Notes: a model not told the origin generated them from the letters alone. Shown: positions 1 through 7,246, numbered from the stretch's first letter. The stretch is 13,697 nucleotides of DNA from JBBRFH01 sp038224615 (GCA_038224615.1 JBBRFH010000068.1:1-13697), one strand, 5' to 3'. Program-made: numbers and translations.

Positions 1-512
1 CCGGCGGCTATCTTGTCGAGTTTGTCGACGGACGGCTGCAAATTCTCCCCATGCCTGATTTTCTACACCAAGCAATCGTGCGTTGGTTTCTCCTGGCGAC
101 GCAGGATTGGTTCGGACGGCACCCCGGTGCGCGCATCGCATCTGCGCCGTGTCGTGTCATGTTGGATCCGGCGCGCTATCGCGAGCCGGACCTCTGCGCG
201 ATGCTGGCCGTCAACGCACACCGCCGGCACCGCACCCATTGGGAGGGCGCGGATTTTGTCGTCGAGATCGTCAGCGATTCCAATCGCGAGCACGACGTCG
301 CGACCAAGCGGATCGAATACGCCGCCGCCGGGATTGCGGAGTATTGGATCATTGATCCAGATGCGCGGACGCTCGTGCAGCTTGTCCTGCACGAGGGTGC
401 GTACGTCCAGCGCGCGAGGGCGCAGGCCGGCGAGAAGGTGTCGAGCGTGATCCTCGACGGGTTCAGCCTCGATGTCGCCCGGATGTTCCGCGAAGCCGAA
501 GCGGCCGCCTGA
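1..512 (+). CDS. Uma2-family (DUF820) PD-(D/E)XK nuclease-fold protein, 5' truncated by window edge
   Basis: This is a Uma2 (DUF820) protein, a family with a restriction-endonuclease-like fold that is very abundant in planctomycetes and cyanobacteria; its cellular role is not settled. The frame is already open at base 3 and reads GGYLVEFVDGRLQILPMP before the first internal ATG at 51. That matches the family's N-terminal 'vDGRl..mP' segment, so the ATG at 51 is not the true start and the gene begins upstream of the window. The catalytic-fold residues are visible in order: the PD of EPDLCAM, the acidic residue of VVEIVSDSN, and the lysine of KRIEYAAAG, followed by the typical EYWIIDPD. About 170 residues are present out of a usual 185-200. 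It is convergent with purE, 51 bp away, with no clear terminator between them. The family call is secure; a nuclease activity is inferred from the fold. Confidence 0.9.
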   Translation, partial: GGYLVEFVDGRLQILPMPDFLHQAIVRWFLLATQDWFGRHPGARIASAPCRVMLDPARYREPDLCAMLAVNAHRRHRTHWEGADFVVEIVSDSNREHDVATKRIEYAAAGIAEYWIIDPDARTLVQLVLHEGAYVQRARAQAGEKVSSVILDGFSLDVARMFREAEAAA

Positions 513-563
513 AGCGGGGTACGCCTGTCCGTGTCGATTTCACGCTTGTTTCCCGATGCGGCT

Positions 564-1055
564 TCATTCGAGCGTCGTGTCGAGCACGGTCTGGGTCTGC
601 TTGGCGCGGAACGCCTTGAGCACCTCCGCAAGCCGGGCGTCGCTGGTCGCCAGGATGGCTGTGGCGAGCAGCGCGGCGTTCTTGGCGCCGGCTTCACCGA
701 TCGCAAGTGTGCCGACGGGAATGCCGGCGGGCATCTGAACGATCGACAGCAGTGAGTCCAGGCCGCTGAGGGCTTTCGATTGAACCGGAACGCCGAGGAT
801 CGGAAGGTGCGTCTTGCTCGCGCACATCCCCGGCAGATGTGCCGCTCCCCCGGCGCCGGCGATGATCACCTTGATGCCGCGCGGCGCGGCGGCTTCGGAA
901 TACGCAAAAAGCAGATCAGGGGTGCGGTGGGCCGAGACGATCTTGCACTCGTGCGGCACGCCGAGTTGCTTGAGCAGCTCGGACGCGTGCCGCAGGGTCT
1001 CCCAATCGCTCTTGCTGCCCATGATGATGCCGACGAGGGGCGAGTCTGCTGCCAT
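564..1055 (-). CDS. purE: N5-carboxyaminoimidazole ribonucleotide mutase, PurE class I
   Basis: PurE converts N5-CAIR to 4-carboxy-5-aminoimidazole ribonucleotide in de novo purine synthesis, in the cytoplasm as an octamer. The 163-residue product has the usual family length. It shows the phosphate-binding GSKSD (residues 13-17), SAHRTP with the catalytic histidine (H43), AGGAAHLPG (68-76) and VQMPAGIPVGTLAIG (106-120), the signature of the bacterial class I mutase rather than the class II carboxylase. The frame stays open to 1307, but the extra upstream residues read through the intergenic repeat and look non-coding. ATG at 1055 fits the family N-terminus and has TATGAT six bases before it and no Shine-Dalgarno, suggesting a leaderless transcript. 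It is divergent from the radical SAM gene, and purK is not in view. Confidence 0.96.
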   Translation of the reverse strand: MAADSPLVGIIMGSKSDWETLRHASELLKQLGVPHECKIVSAHRTPDLLFAYSEAAAPRGIKVIIAGAGGAAHLPGMCASKTHLPILGVPVQSKALSGLDSLLSIVQMPAGIPVGTLAIGEAGAKNAALLATAILATSDARLAEVLKAFRAKQTQTVLDTTLE

Positions 1056-1061
1056 GACCGG

Positions 1062-1067
1062 ATCATA
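1062..1067 (-). promoter_or_regulatory. Candidate -10 element of a leaderless purE promoter
   Basis: On the minus strand TATGAT lies exactly six bases before the purE ATG, so transcription would start at or next to the A of the start codon. No purine-rich Shine-Dalgarno is present in the gap (ccggtc). No convincing -35 is seen; at 17-bp spacing the hexamer is TTCGTG, inside the neighbouring inverted repeat. The same TATGAT-N6-ATG layout occurs at the lipase gene (8905-8919). The layout is seen in the sequence; promoter activity is inferred. Confidence 0.5.
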
Positions 1068-1078
1068 CAGAATCCGCC

Positions 1079-1155
1079 AATCGACACGAATCGCACGAAT
1101 GGGCAGCTCGGTCAGGATCGCGTCTTTCTCTCTATTCGTGCGATTCGTGTAGATT
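1079..1155. repeat. Imperfect inverted repeat, 22-nt arms, between purE and the radical SAM gene
   Basis: The left arm (1079-1100) contains acacgaatcgcacgaat and the right arm (1134-1155) contains its exact reverse complement. The 17-nt cores (1084-1100 and 1134-1150) match perfectly, and the full 22-nt arms have a single mismatch. The 33-nt centre is unrelated. Each arm is itself built of CGAAT/ATTCG-type short units, and a further attcgtgg follows at 1153-1160. The style resembles dispersed 'attcgtg' repeats that I recall from planctomycete intergenic regions; that link is recollection. As RNA it could form a strong hairpin in either direction. There is no flanking T-run on either side to make a standard terminator. 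Confidence 0.8.
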
Positions 1156-1179
1156 CGTGGTTTCGCTTCTTGGATTGCT

Positions 1180-2757
1180 ATGCCCGAGATCGTCCTCGCC
1201 ACCCTCAACGCCAAGTACATCCATGCTGCCTTCGGGCTGCGGTATCTGATGGCGAACCTGCCGGCCGATTTGCAGGACAAAGCGACGATCGCCGAGTACG
1301 ACATCAACCAGCGGCCGATCGACGTCGTCGAGTCGATCCTGGCGCTGGAGCCGACGATCGTGGGCCTGGGCGTCTATATCTGGAACGCCGAACTATCCCT
1401 CAAGGTCGTAGCCGACCTCAAACGCCTGCGCCCGGGCCTGATCGTGGTGCTCGGCGGGCCGGAAGTGTCGTACGAAACGGAGCTACAGGAGATCTGTCGT
1501 GTCGCAGACTATGTCGTGCGTGGGGAAGGAGATATAGCGTTTGGCGAACTGTGTCAGACACTGTTGTCAGGCCGTCGACCACTGTTGCGCGTGATCGATG
1601 CGGTGTTGCCGGAATTTGGGAGTAGAGGCAATGAGTCAGCGGAAGGCAATTCCACTCATTGCCTCATTGCCTCTCTGCCTCATTGCCTCACCCTTCCCTA
1701 TCACCTCTACACCGACCACGACATCGCCCATCGTGTTCTCTATGTCGAGGCATCGCGCGGGTGTCCCTTCAAGTGCGAATTCTGTCTGTCATCGCTCGAC
1801 ATCCCCGTACGAAACGCGCCAATCGACGATTTTTTGTCAGACATGCAGCGGCTGTTGGACCGCGGGGCGACGCAGTTCAAGTTCGTGGACCGGACGTTCA
1901 ATCTCAACCTTGGCGTCTCGCTTCGCATCCTGCGGTTTTTCCTCGAGCGGTATCGGCCGGGGCTGTTTGTACACTTTGAGATGATCCCGGATCGGCTGCC
2001 CGAGGCGTTGCGGGAAGTGATCGCGCAGTTTCCGCCGGGGGCGCTGCAGTTCGAGGTGGGGATTCAGACTTTGAACCCTGAAGTGGAGAAGCTGATCTCC
2101 CGCCGGCAGGATCACGGGCGACTGGCGGACAACCTGACGTGGCTGCGCGAGAAGACGGGCGTACACGTACATGCGGATCTGATCGTGGGCCTGCCGGGGG
2201 AGGACTTGGAATCGTTCGGACGCGGATTCGACCAGGTCTGGACGTGGCGGCCGCAGGAGATCCAGATCGGGATTCTGAAGCGGCTGCGCGGGACGCCGAT
2301 CGCGCGGCACGACGCGGAGTGGGCGATGATCTACAGTCCGCATCCGCCGTTCGAGATCTTGCAGACCCGGTTGGTGTCGTTTGCCAAGATGCAGCAGATG
2401 CGAAGGTTCGCGCGGTATTGGGATGTGGTCGCCAACGGCGGTAAGTTCTCGCGAACGATCGCGATGCTGCTGACTCCAAGTTCGGATCGCGGCGCGTTCG
2501 CAACGTTCATGGCGTTCAGCGATTGGCTTTACGCCGTGGTGGGGCAGCGGACGCACGGGATCGCATTGCACGAGCTGACCGGACACATTACGCGATTTTG
2601 TGTTGAAGTTTTGGGGCTCGATGCGCAACTCATCGCGGAGGCGATCAAGCAGGATCAGAGCCCGCGCCGGCGCGTTATAGATGGTGAAGTTGTCCCGAAG
2701 CGACAGGCCCGGCACCTCGCTTCCGGCGCTACCGGGCATCTCGAAAAGGGGAAATAA
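1180..2757 (+). CDS. B12-binding-domain radical SAM protein with C-terminal DUF4080
   Basis: This is a class B-type radical SAM enzyme of unknown substrate, expected in the cytoplasm. The N-terminal cobalamin-binding-like Rossmann domain spans about residues 1-130 (MPEIVLATLNAKYIHAAFGL; LGGPEVS at 91-97; RGEGD near 114-118). The radical SAM barrel starts with the cluster motif CPFKCEFC (C195, C199, C202), preceded by EASRG as in this family. The family-typical phrases VDRTFN, FEMIPDRLP and FEVGIQTLNPEV follow. The C-terminal region (about 390-515), ending near KRQARH, matches DUF4080. The usual B12 ligand motif DxHxxG is not obvious, so cobalamin use is uncertain. Residues about 148-171 (SRGNESAEGN to HCLTL) are encoded by a repeat element inserted in frame between the two domains. 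The ATG at 1180 starts directly at the expected domain edge; no clear Shine-Dalgarno is seen. The next gene begins 40 bp downstream, so an operon is likely. Confidence 0.9.
   Translation: MPEIVLATLNAKYIHAAFGLRYLMANLPADLQDKATIAEYDINQRPIDVVESILALEPTIVGLGVYIWNAELSLKVVADLKRLRPGLIVVLGGPEVSYETELQEICRVADYVVRGEGDIAFGELCQTLLSGRRPLLRVIDAVLPEFGSRGNESAEGNSTHCLIASLPHCLTLPYHLYTDHDIAHRVLYVEASRGCPFKCEFCLSSLDIPVRNAPIDDFLSDMQRLLDRGATQFKFVDRTFNLNLGVSLRILRFFLERYRPGLFVHFEMIPDRLPEALREVIAQFPPGALQFEVGIQTLNPEVEKLISRRQDHGRLADNLTWLREKTGVHVHADLIVGLPGEDLESFGRGFDQVWTWRPQEIQIGILKRLRGTPIARHDAEWAMIYSPHPPFEILQTRLVSFAKMQQMRRFARYWDVVANGGKFSRTIAMLLTPSSDRGAFATFMAFSDWLYAVVGQRTHGIALHELTGHITRFCVEVLGLDAQLIAEAIKQDQSPRRRVIDGEVVPKRQARHLASGATGHLEKGK
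1625..1689 (+). repeat. Short direct/inverted repeat cluster inserted in frame in the radical SAM gene
   Basis: The 11-mer ctcattgcctc occurs three times in direct orientation (1655-1665, 1663-1673, 1679-1689) and once exactly inverted as gaggcaatgag (1625-1635). The inverted copy and the first direct copy can form a hairpin with a 19-nt loop. The stretch is read in frame and gives a low-complexity, Cys/His/Ser-rich peptide at the linker between the B12-binding and radical SAM domains. Its composition is unlike the flanking GC-rich coding sequence, which suggests insertion of a dispersed genomic repeat that kept the frame. Confidence 0.85.
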
Positions 2758-2788
2758 CCCTCGCGAACGGGCGTTGTTGGGAAGACCA

Positions 2789-2800
2789 GGGAGAAACGTG
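2789..2800 (+). promoter_or_regulatory. Ribosome binding site deciding a GTG start at 2798
   Basis: GGGAG (2789-2793), inside a longer AGGGAG run, precedes GTG at 2798-2800 with a short gap (aaac). An in-frame ATG exists at 2681, but the 39 residues it would add are basic and read the 3' end of the radical SAM gene in another frame. It also lacks a comparable ribosome site. The GTG start is therefore preferred and gives a 40-bp spacer between the two genes. Confidence 0.65.
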
Positions 2801-4912
2801 TCCGAAGTCTTAGACCTTCCATACGCATCGATTACCGATCCGCCTGCGCCGACCCGTCCATTGCGGCTGTTGCCTGCGCCGGATGCGATCGACCCGCCGC
2901 GGCGCGACCGGCTGCTCGCGGGCGCGCTCGCGGCGCTGCTGGCGATCAGCTACTTCCTCTATATCTACCAGTACTGGGCACCGGCGCATTCGGGCGTCGA
3001 CCAGAACGGCTACCTCGTCGGCGGACGCATGCTTGCGGCGACAGGATCGACCGGACTGAAGCCGGCAGACGATCTCGGCTTCATCGGCGCGATGTGGGTC
3101 CGCAACGAAGCGACCGGCGTGAATTACCCGAAATACCCGGTCGGCCTGTCGCTGCTGTACGCGGCCTGTTTCTGGATCTTCGGCAGTGCGCCCGGCGGGA
3201 TGGGCGTTCACACGGCGTTTCTCGTCAGCCCGGTCAGCGCGGCGCTGTCGGTGCTGGGCATGTACTTTCTCACGCGGCAGTTCGCAGGCATTTTCGGCGC
3301 GCTCAGCGCGATGCTGCTGCTGATGTTCAGCCAGCTCACGCTGAGCCTGGCAAACAATCCCAACAGTCATGCGGCGTGCCTGGCGTGCGTCGTCTGGGGC
3401 ACGTTCCTGCTGCTGCGCTTCTGGCAGACCGCCTCCCTCTGGCGCGGCTTGCTCGGCGGCTTCCTGCTCGGGTATGCGGTCACCATTCGCTACACCGAAG
3501 GCCTGCTGGGCCTGCTGCTGGCTGTCGCGATTCTGTCCATGATCCAGTATCGCCAGTGGCGCGATTGGCGGAGCCTGCTGCGCGCGTTCGCGCCAGCACT
3601 GGGCTGGATAATCCCCGTCGCGTATCTGATCAGCTTCAACCTGATCGCGATGGGCACGCTTACGGGTTACGACACGACCAACGAATCCAAACCCGGCGCG
3701 GCGTTCACCTTTGAACACATCACCCAGAACTGGGAAAAACTCATCCGCCAGGTACACGACACCGCGATGTTCTTCTCGCTTCCCCTGGCGCTGCTGGGAA
3801 TGCTGCTGGCGTTTCGCGTGAGCGCGCGGCGAGCGCTGATCCTTTGGTTGTGGCTGGTGCCGGGGATGCTCACGTACATGGCGTACTACTGGGCACCCGA
3901 TCGCGGCGTGGCCTACCTGCGATTCTTCCTGACGATGCTCCCCCCGCTCGCGGTGGGGGTGGGCGTGACGATCGACCAGGTGCAGCGCCTGGCGTCCGAT
4001 CGCCTGCAGCGGCTTTTCCTGCCCGTGGGCGGCGGGATTGTCGTCGTGCTGGCGTGCGCGCTGGGGCTCTATCGCGGCATCCTCGGCATCGAAGACGGTG
4101 TTGAGACCGGACAGGGGCTCGAAGGGCAGTATCGCCAAGCCGCCAACCTCGCACAGCTCGGCGCGATTGTCACCAAAGCACTGCCCGCCGGCGCGACGCT
4201 GATCTCCAACACCAACGAACTGCACTACCTGCAATTCGCCGGCGACTACCGCTGCTTCAGCACGGAAACGTTCACGACTAACTTTGTCAGCCGGCTGCGC
4301 TCGATGGAGGAGCGCGTGGACGCCGAGACCGATCCGATGACGCAGCAGCCGGCGCGGCGCCGATTCCTGCTGTCAAAGCTCGAGGGCAACGATGACAAGG
4401 CTCTGGCCGAGATGCTGCTTAAGATCGTGCAGGCGTCGCTCGACGCCGGCCGGCCGGTGTTTCTGGTGCTCAACAAGCAGTCGATGGAAACGACCGTCAC
4501 GCGTCTCAAGCGGGGGGACGCGAGCCTGAAGGACCGCGCCGTGACCAGCTACCACGAGTTCGGCCGGCTGCGTCCGGAGGACTTGAACCAGACGCCGCAG
4601 CAGCAACAGCAGCAGCCACAGATGCGCCGGGCTGATCCGAACGTCATCCGCAACACCCGCCGCGGTGCCGGCAACTTCGGGGGTGGCGGTGGCCCGGGTG
4701 GTCCGCCGGGCGGTCCGGGTGGCGGGTTCGGACGCTTTCGCGACGCCATCCCGCAGGTGTGGCAGATCGTCGAGCTTACGCGTCAGCCCATCCCGAGCCA
4801 GCCCATCCAAAGCAAGCAGGAGCAGCCCTTGACCGAAGAGACGATGCGCGGACGTCGCGCGGCAACGACGCGCGAATCAGCGCCGGCGACACGAGCGACC
4901 GATGTGCGCTGA
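2798..4912 (+). CDS. Multi-pass membrane glycosyltransferase-like protein (GT-C type), first of a tandem paralogous pair
   Basis: About 704 residues from the GTG start. A cytoplasmic tail precedes the first membrane segment (LLAGALAALLAISYFLYIY, about 40-58). The first outer loop carries VDQNGYLVGG (67-76), with an Asp where GT-C enzymes keep a catalytic acid, and YPKYPVGLSLLYA (110-122), reminiscent of the PPLYP-type motif of GT39/ArnT-like proteins. Roughly ten further hydrophobic segments follow, with NNPNSHA, GYDTTNES and YYWAPDRGVAYLRF also conserved in the downstream paralogue. From about residue 455 the protein is soluble: AGATLISNTNELHYLQF, a helical part, then RPVFLVLNKQ and a last strand PQVWQIVELT. 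A six-Gln run and a Gly/Pro-rich linker interrupt this domain. The likely role is sugar transfer from a polyprenyl-phosphate donor at the periplasmic face; donor and acceptor are unknown. It could instead be a non-catalytic GT-C relative. Confidence 0.72.
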   Translation: MSEVLDLPYASITDPPAPTRPLRLLPAPDAIDPPRRDRLLAGALAALLAISYFLYIYQYWAPAHSGVDQNGYLVGGRMLAATGSTGLKPADDLGFIGAMWVRNEATGVNYPKYPVGLSLLYAACFWIFGSAPGGMGVHTAFLVSPVSAALSVLGMYFLTRQFAGIFGALSAMLLLMFSQLTLSLANNPNSHAACLACVVWGTFLLLRFWQTASLWRGLLGGFLLGYAVTIRYTEGLLGLLLAVAILSMIQYRQWRDWRSLLRAFAPALGWIIPVAYLISFNLIAMGTLTGYDTTNESKPGAAFTFEHITQNWEKLIRQVHDTAMFFSLPLALLGMLLAFRVSARRALILWLWLVPGMLTYMAYYWAPDRGVAYLRFFLTMLPPLAVGVGVTIDQVQRLASDRLQRLFLPVGGGIVVVLACALGLYRGILGIEDGVETGQGLEGQYRQAANLAQLGAIVTKALPAGATLISNTNELHYLQFAGDYRCFSTETFTTNFVSRLRSMEERVDAETDPMTQQPARRRFLLSKLEGNDDKALAEMLLKIVQASLDAGRPVFLVLNKQSMETTVTRLKRGDASLKDRAVTSYHEFGRLRPEDLNQTPQQQQQQPQMRRADPNVIRNTRRGAGNFGGGGGPGGPPGGPGGGFGRFRDAIPQVWQIVELTRQPIPSQPIQSKQEQPLTEETMRGRRAATTRESAPATRATDVR
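4598..4732 (+). repeat. Gln run and Gly/Pro low-complexity coding segment
   Basis: CAG/CAA codons at 4598-4615 encode six glutamines in a row (residues 601-606), followed by P-Q. A second stretch (4664-4732, residues 623-645) encodes GGGGGPGGPPGGPGGG built from ggt/ggc/ccg codons, similar to a collagen-like run. Both lie within the soluble C-terminal domain, between the parts shared with the paralogue. The paralogue has a different, charged sequence here. A replication-slippage origin and a flexible linker role are inferred. Confidence 0.85.
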
Positions 4913-4963
4913 CCAAGGCACCGCCATCAACGCGCACGCCCGGCTGCGGTAGTCAACAGGTAG

Positions 4964-7168
4964 ATGTCGATCACTGCCCCGCTGCTCAGTTATGCCAACG
5001 TCACCTCACCCGCAACGCCGGAAGCGGCGGCGGTGTCGCACGTGCCCGAGTTGCCGCTCGAATCGCGCGCCAAGCGGTACGGCTTTGCGACGTTGGCGCT
5101 GCTGCTGACGGTTGCGTACGCCTGCTGCGTCTTCACCTACTGGATTGACCTGAACGCCGGCGTCGACCAGAACGGCTATCTCGTCGGTGGAAAGATGTTC
5201 GCCGAGACGCTCTCGATGAAGCAGGCACCGACCAAGATCGGGCAACCCGATCAGTTCGATCCGCACGCCTTCATCGGCAACATGTGGGTGTCGGCGACGA
5301 GCAACAAGCAGCATTTCTATCCCAAGTATCCGCTCGGCCTGCCTCTGGTCTACGCCGTCTGCCTGTGGATCGGCGGCGCGTCGTGGGGGCCGACGCTGGT
5401 ACACGCGGTAAGCCCCGCGACGATGACGCTGGCGGTGCTCGGCGTGTTCTACCTCGTCCGGCAGTTCGCCGGATCGTTCGCGGGCGCGCTGGCGATGCTC
5501 GTCTTCGCGACCAGCCCGCTCACCTCGGCGCTGGTCAATAATCCCAATAGCCACGCGAGCACCGTTTTCTGCGTCGTGTGGGGAATGCTCTGCGTCCTGC
5601 ACTGGTGGCGCGTCGGCGGGCGCCGCTGGGCACTGCTGGGCGGGATTCTCGTCGGGTACGCGGCGACGATCCGCTACTCCGAAGGCGCATTGCTGCTGCC
5701 CTTGATGTGGGCGGCGCTGATGGGACTGCTGCCGCGCTGGCGCTGCTGGCGCGGCTGGGTCGAGTCGTCGCTGCTGCTGGTGGGCTGGGCGATCCCCGTT
5801 GCGTTGCTGCTGACGTACAACCTCATCGAGATGGGCGCGATCACCGGCTACGACACAACCAATGAGTCGACCGGATTCGCGCTGGCGTTCTTCTTCGACA
5901 ACTGGGAAACGATCATCCGCCAGCTCAGCCTCAACGGGCTGTTCCTGATCTTCCCGATCGCGATTGCGGGACTCATCGCGATGTGCTGGTGGAACTGGCG
6001 GATCGCGGTGTTCATGTGGCTGTGGGTCGGGCCGTGCCTGACGATCTACGCCTGCTACTACTGGGCGCCCGACGGCGTGGGTTACCTGCGCTTCGTGCTG
6101 ACCATCCTCCCGCCGATGCTGGTGGGCGGGTTCTGGGTGCTGGCCCATGTGCGCGACCTGCTGCCGCAGGAGCCGCCACGCCTGCCGATGTACCTGATGG
6201 TGATGGCGATGACGCTCGTCGCGCTGCTGGCCGGGGCGGCGGCGTTCTATGGTCCACGCACCGAGGTCCATGTCCATTGGCTTGCGCTCACGGAAGCTTT
6301 GACTGCTCATCCGGTTCCTGTCCCCGACGCGAATCGTTCGTTCCGCATCGAAGCAACCGTGCAGCCGGTTTCCGAGTATGTCGACGCCCAATCGCCCATC
6401 AGTTACGGTCGACTGGCGTTGCGCAGCGCGTTCTATTCCTCGATCGCCATGTGCGCTGCCTGGGGTGCCGCGCTGGGGACGGCGGCGTTCCTGCGCCGCG
6501 CGGTCGTGCCGACGCTGGCGACGGCGGTGGTGGGTTTCCTGAGCATTGCAGTACAGGCCAACAACAGCGTCAGCCAGCTCGAGCGCGAGTCGTACGACAA
6601 GCGGCTCATCGCGGCGAACGTCGAGATGATCGAGCGCCTCGTGCCGGATAAGTCAGTGCTGATCTTCCGCGAGGAGAACTACCTGCATCACCTGCAGCTT
6701 GTCCGCGACTATTCGACGTACACCGGGACGACCTTCGACAAGGGCTGGGTCATGGGCCGCCGGGGCGGAACCCCGACCGATCCCGACCCGATGGACCCCG
6801 CCCGGGGCGAGCAACTGAAACGGGCTTTGGAGCCCTACGACCAGAACGGCCTGAACCTCCAGGCCCGCGAAATGGTAAAAAATGCGCTTGCGGCAAATCG
6901 TCGCGTCTTCGTCGTCGAGCAGGCGCGCCTCGACGAATTGATGAAGGCCCGCAAGGAACACAAGGAAGGTCCGGTTCCCGAATTCCTGCGCCGCTTCATT
7001 TTTCCCGGCAAGGACAAGCACCTGTCGGCTTCGCGGGTGGCGTACTGGAACGTGCCGATGCCCGTAAAAGACGAGCCCAAGCCGGGTGCCCGCGGCCGCC
7101 GTGACGCGCGCCCGGCGTGGCGCGACACCTGCCACCAACTCTGGGAAATCACGCTCGCCGACGGCTGA
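4964..7168 (+). CDS. Multi-pass membrane glycosyltransferase-like protein (GT-C type), second of the pair, with an extra membrane/loop insertion
   Basis: This 734-residue protein is clearly homologous to the preceding one. Shared segments are GVDQNGYLVGGKMFAE (66-81), FIGNMWV, YPKYPLGLPLVYAVCLW (119-135), LVRQFAG, NNPNSHAS (192-199), GYAATIRYSEG, GYDTTNES (295-302), YYWAPDGVGYLRF (365-377), and the soluble-domain pieces ENYLHHLQLVRDYSTYTGTTF, RRVFVVEQ and CHQLWEITLADG at the very end. It differs by about 100 extra residues at roughly 430-535: a periplasmic-type loop and two hydrophobic segments (about 487-510 and 515-530) absent from its neighbour. It also lacks the Gln/Gly linker. ATG at 4964 directly follows an in-frame TAG, so it is the first possible ATG; a weak GG precedes it. 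The 51-bp gap suggests co-transcription. A periplasm-facing polyprenyl-sugar transferase is inferred from the fold only. Confidence 0.72.
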   Translation: MSITAPLLSYANVTSPATPEAAAVSHVPELPLESRAKRYGFATLALLLTVAYACCVFTYWIDLNAGVDQNGYLVGGKMFAETLSMKQAPTKIGQPDQFDPHAFIGNMWVSATSNKQHFYPKYPLGLPLVYAVCLWIGGASWGPTLVHAVSPATMTLAVLGVFYLVRQFAGSFAGALAMLVFATSPLTSALVNNPNSHASTVFCVVWGMLCVLHWWRVGGRRWALLGGILVGYAATIRYSEGALLLPLMWAALMGLLPRWRCWRGWVESSLLLVGWAIPVALLLTYNLIEMGAITGYDTTNESTGFALAFFFDNWETIIRQLSLNGLFLIFPIAIAGLIAMCWWNWRIAVFMWLWVGPCLTIYACYYWAPDGVGYLRFVLTILPPMLVGGFWVLAHVRDLLPQEPPRLPMYLMVMAMTLVALLAGAAAFYGPRTEVHVHWLALTEALTAHPVPVPDANRSFRIEATVQPVSEYVDAQSPISYGRLALRSAFYSSIAMCAAWGAALGTAAFLRRAVVPTLATAVVGFLSIAVQANNSVSQLERESYDKRLIAANVEMIERLVPDKSVLIFREENYLHHLQLVRDYSTYTGTTFDKGWVMGRRGGTPTDPDPMDPARGEQLKRALEPYDQNGLNLQAREMVKNALAANRRVFVVEQARLDELMKARKEHKEGPVPEFLRRFIFPGKDKHLSASRVAYWNVPMPVKDEPKPGARGRRDARPAWRDTCHQLWEITLADG

Positions 7169-7224
7169 AAATGCGGCAAATCGCCCCGGTTTTATCATGA
7201 GCTTGCCCCACATTTCCGCACGCG

Positions 7225-7246
7225 GATTGTCGTGATAACGACAATC
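7225..7246. repeat. Perfect 9-bp hairpin/palindrome downstream of the GT-C pair
   Basis: gattgtcgt (7225-7233) and acgacaatc (7238-7246) are exact reverse complements around a gata loop. A six-T run occurs only about 18 bases further on, so it is not a canonical intrinsic terminator. It could be a weak terminator, an mRNA 3' stabiliser for the upstream operon, or an operator for the gene at 7456. Confidence 0.6.

Noticed and set aside
1056..1307. N-terminal extension of PurE by 84 residues
   Set aside because: The extension translates the intergenic inverted repeat and the antisense 5' end of the radical SAM gene. PurE normally starts just before the GSxSD loop.
1625..1689. CRISPR-like array in the radical SAM gene
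   Set aside because: The units are 11 bases, two of them overlap, one is inverted, and there are no uniform spacers.
2681..2797. Upstream ATG start (2681) for the first GT-C gene, overlapping the radical SAM gene by 77 bases
   Set aside because: The added residues read radical SAM coding sequence in another frame and there is no ribosome site. GTG 2798 has GGGAG before it.
2810..6391. Long antisense frames (474 and 461 codons) opposite each of the two GT-C paralogues
   Set aside because: Both are rich in Arg, Gln, His and Ala. They mirror conserved membrane protein codons in the same relative phase, so their similarity follows from the sense-strand homology.
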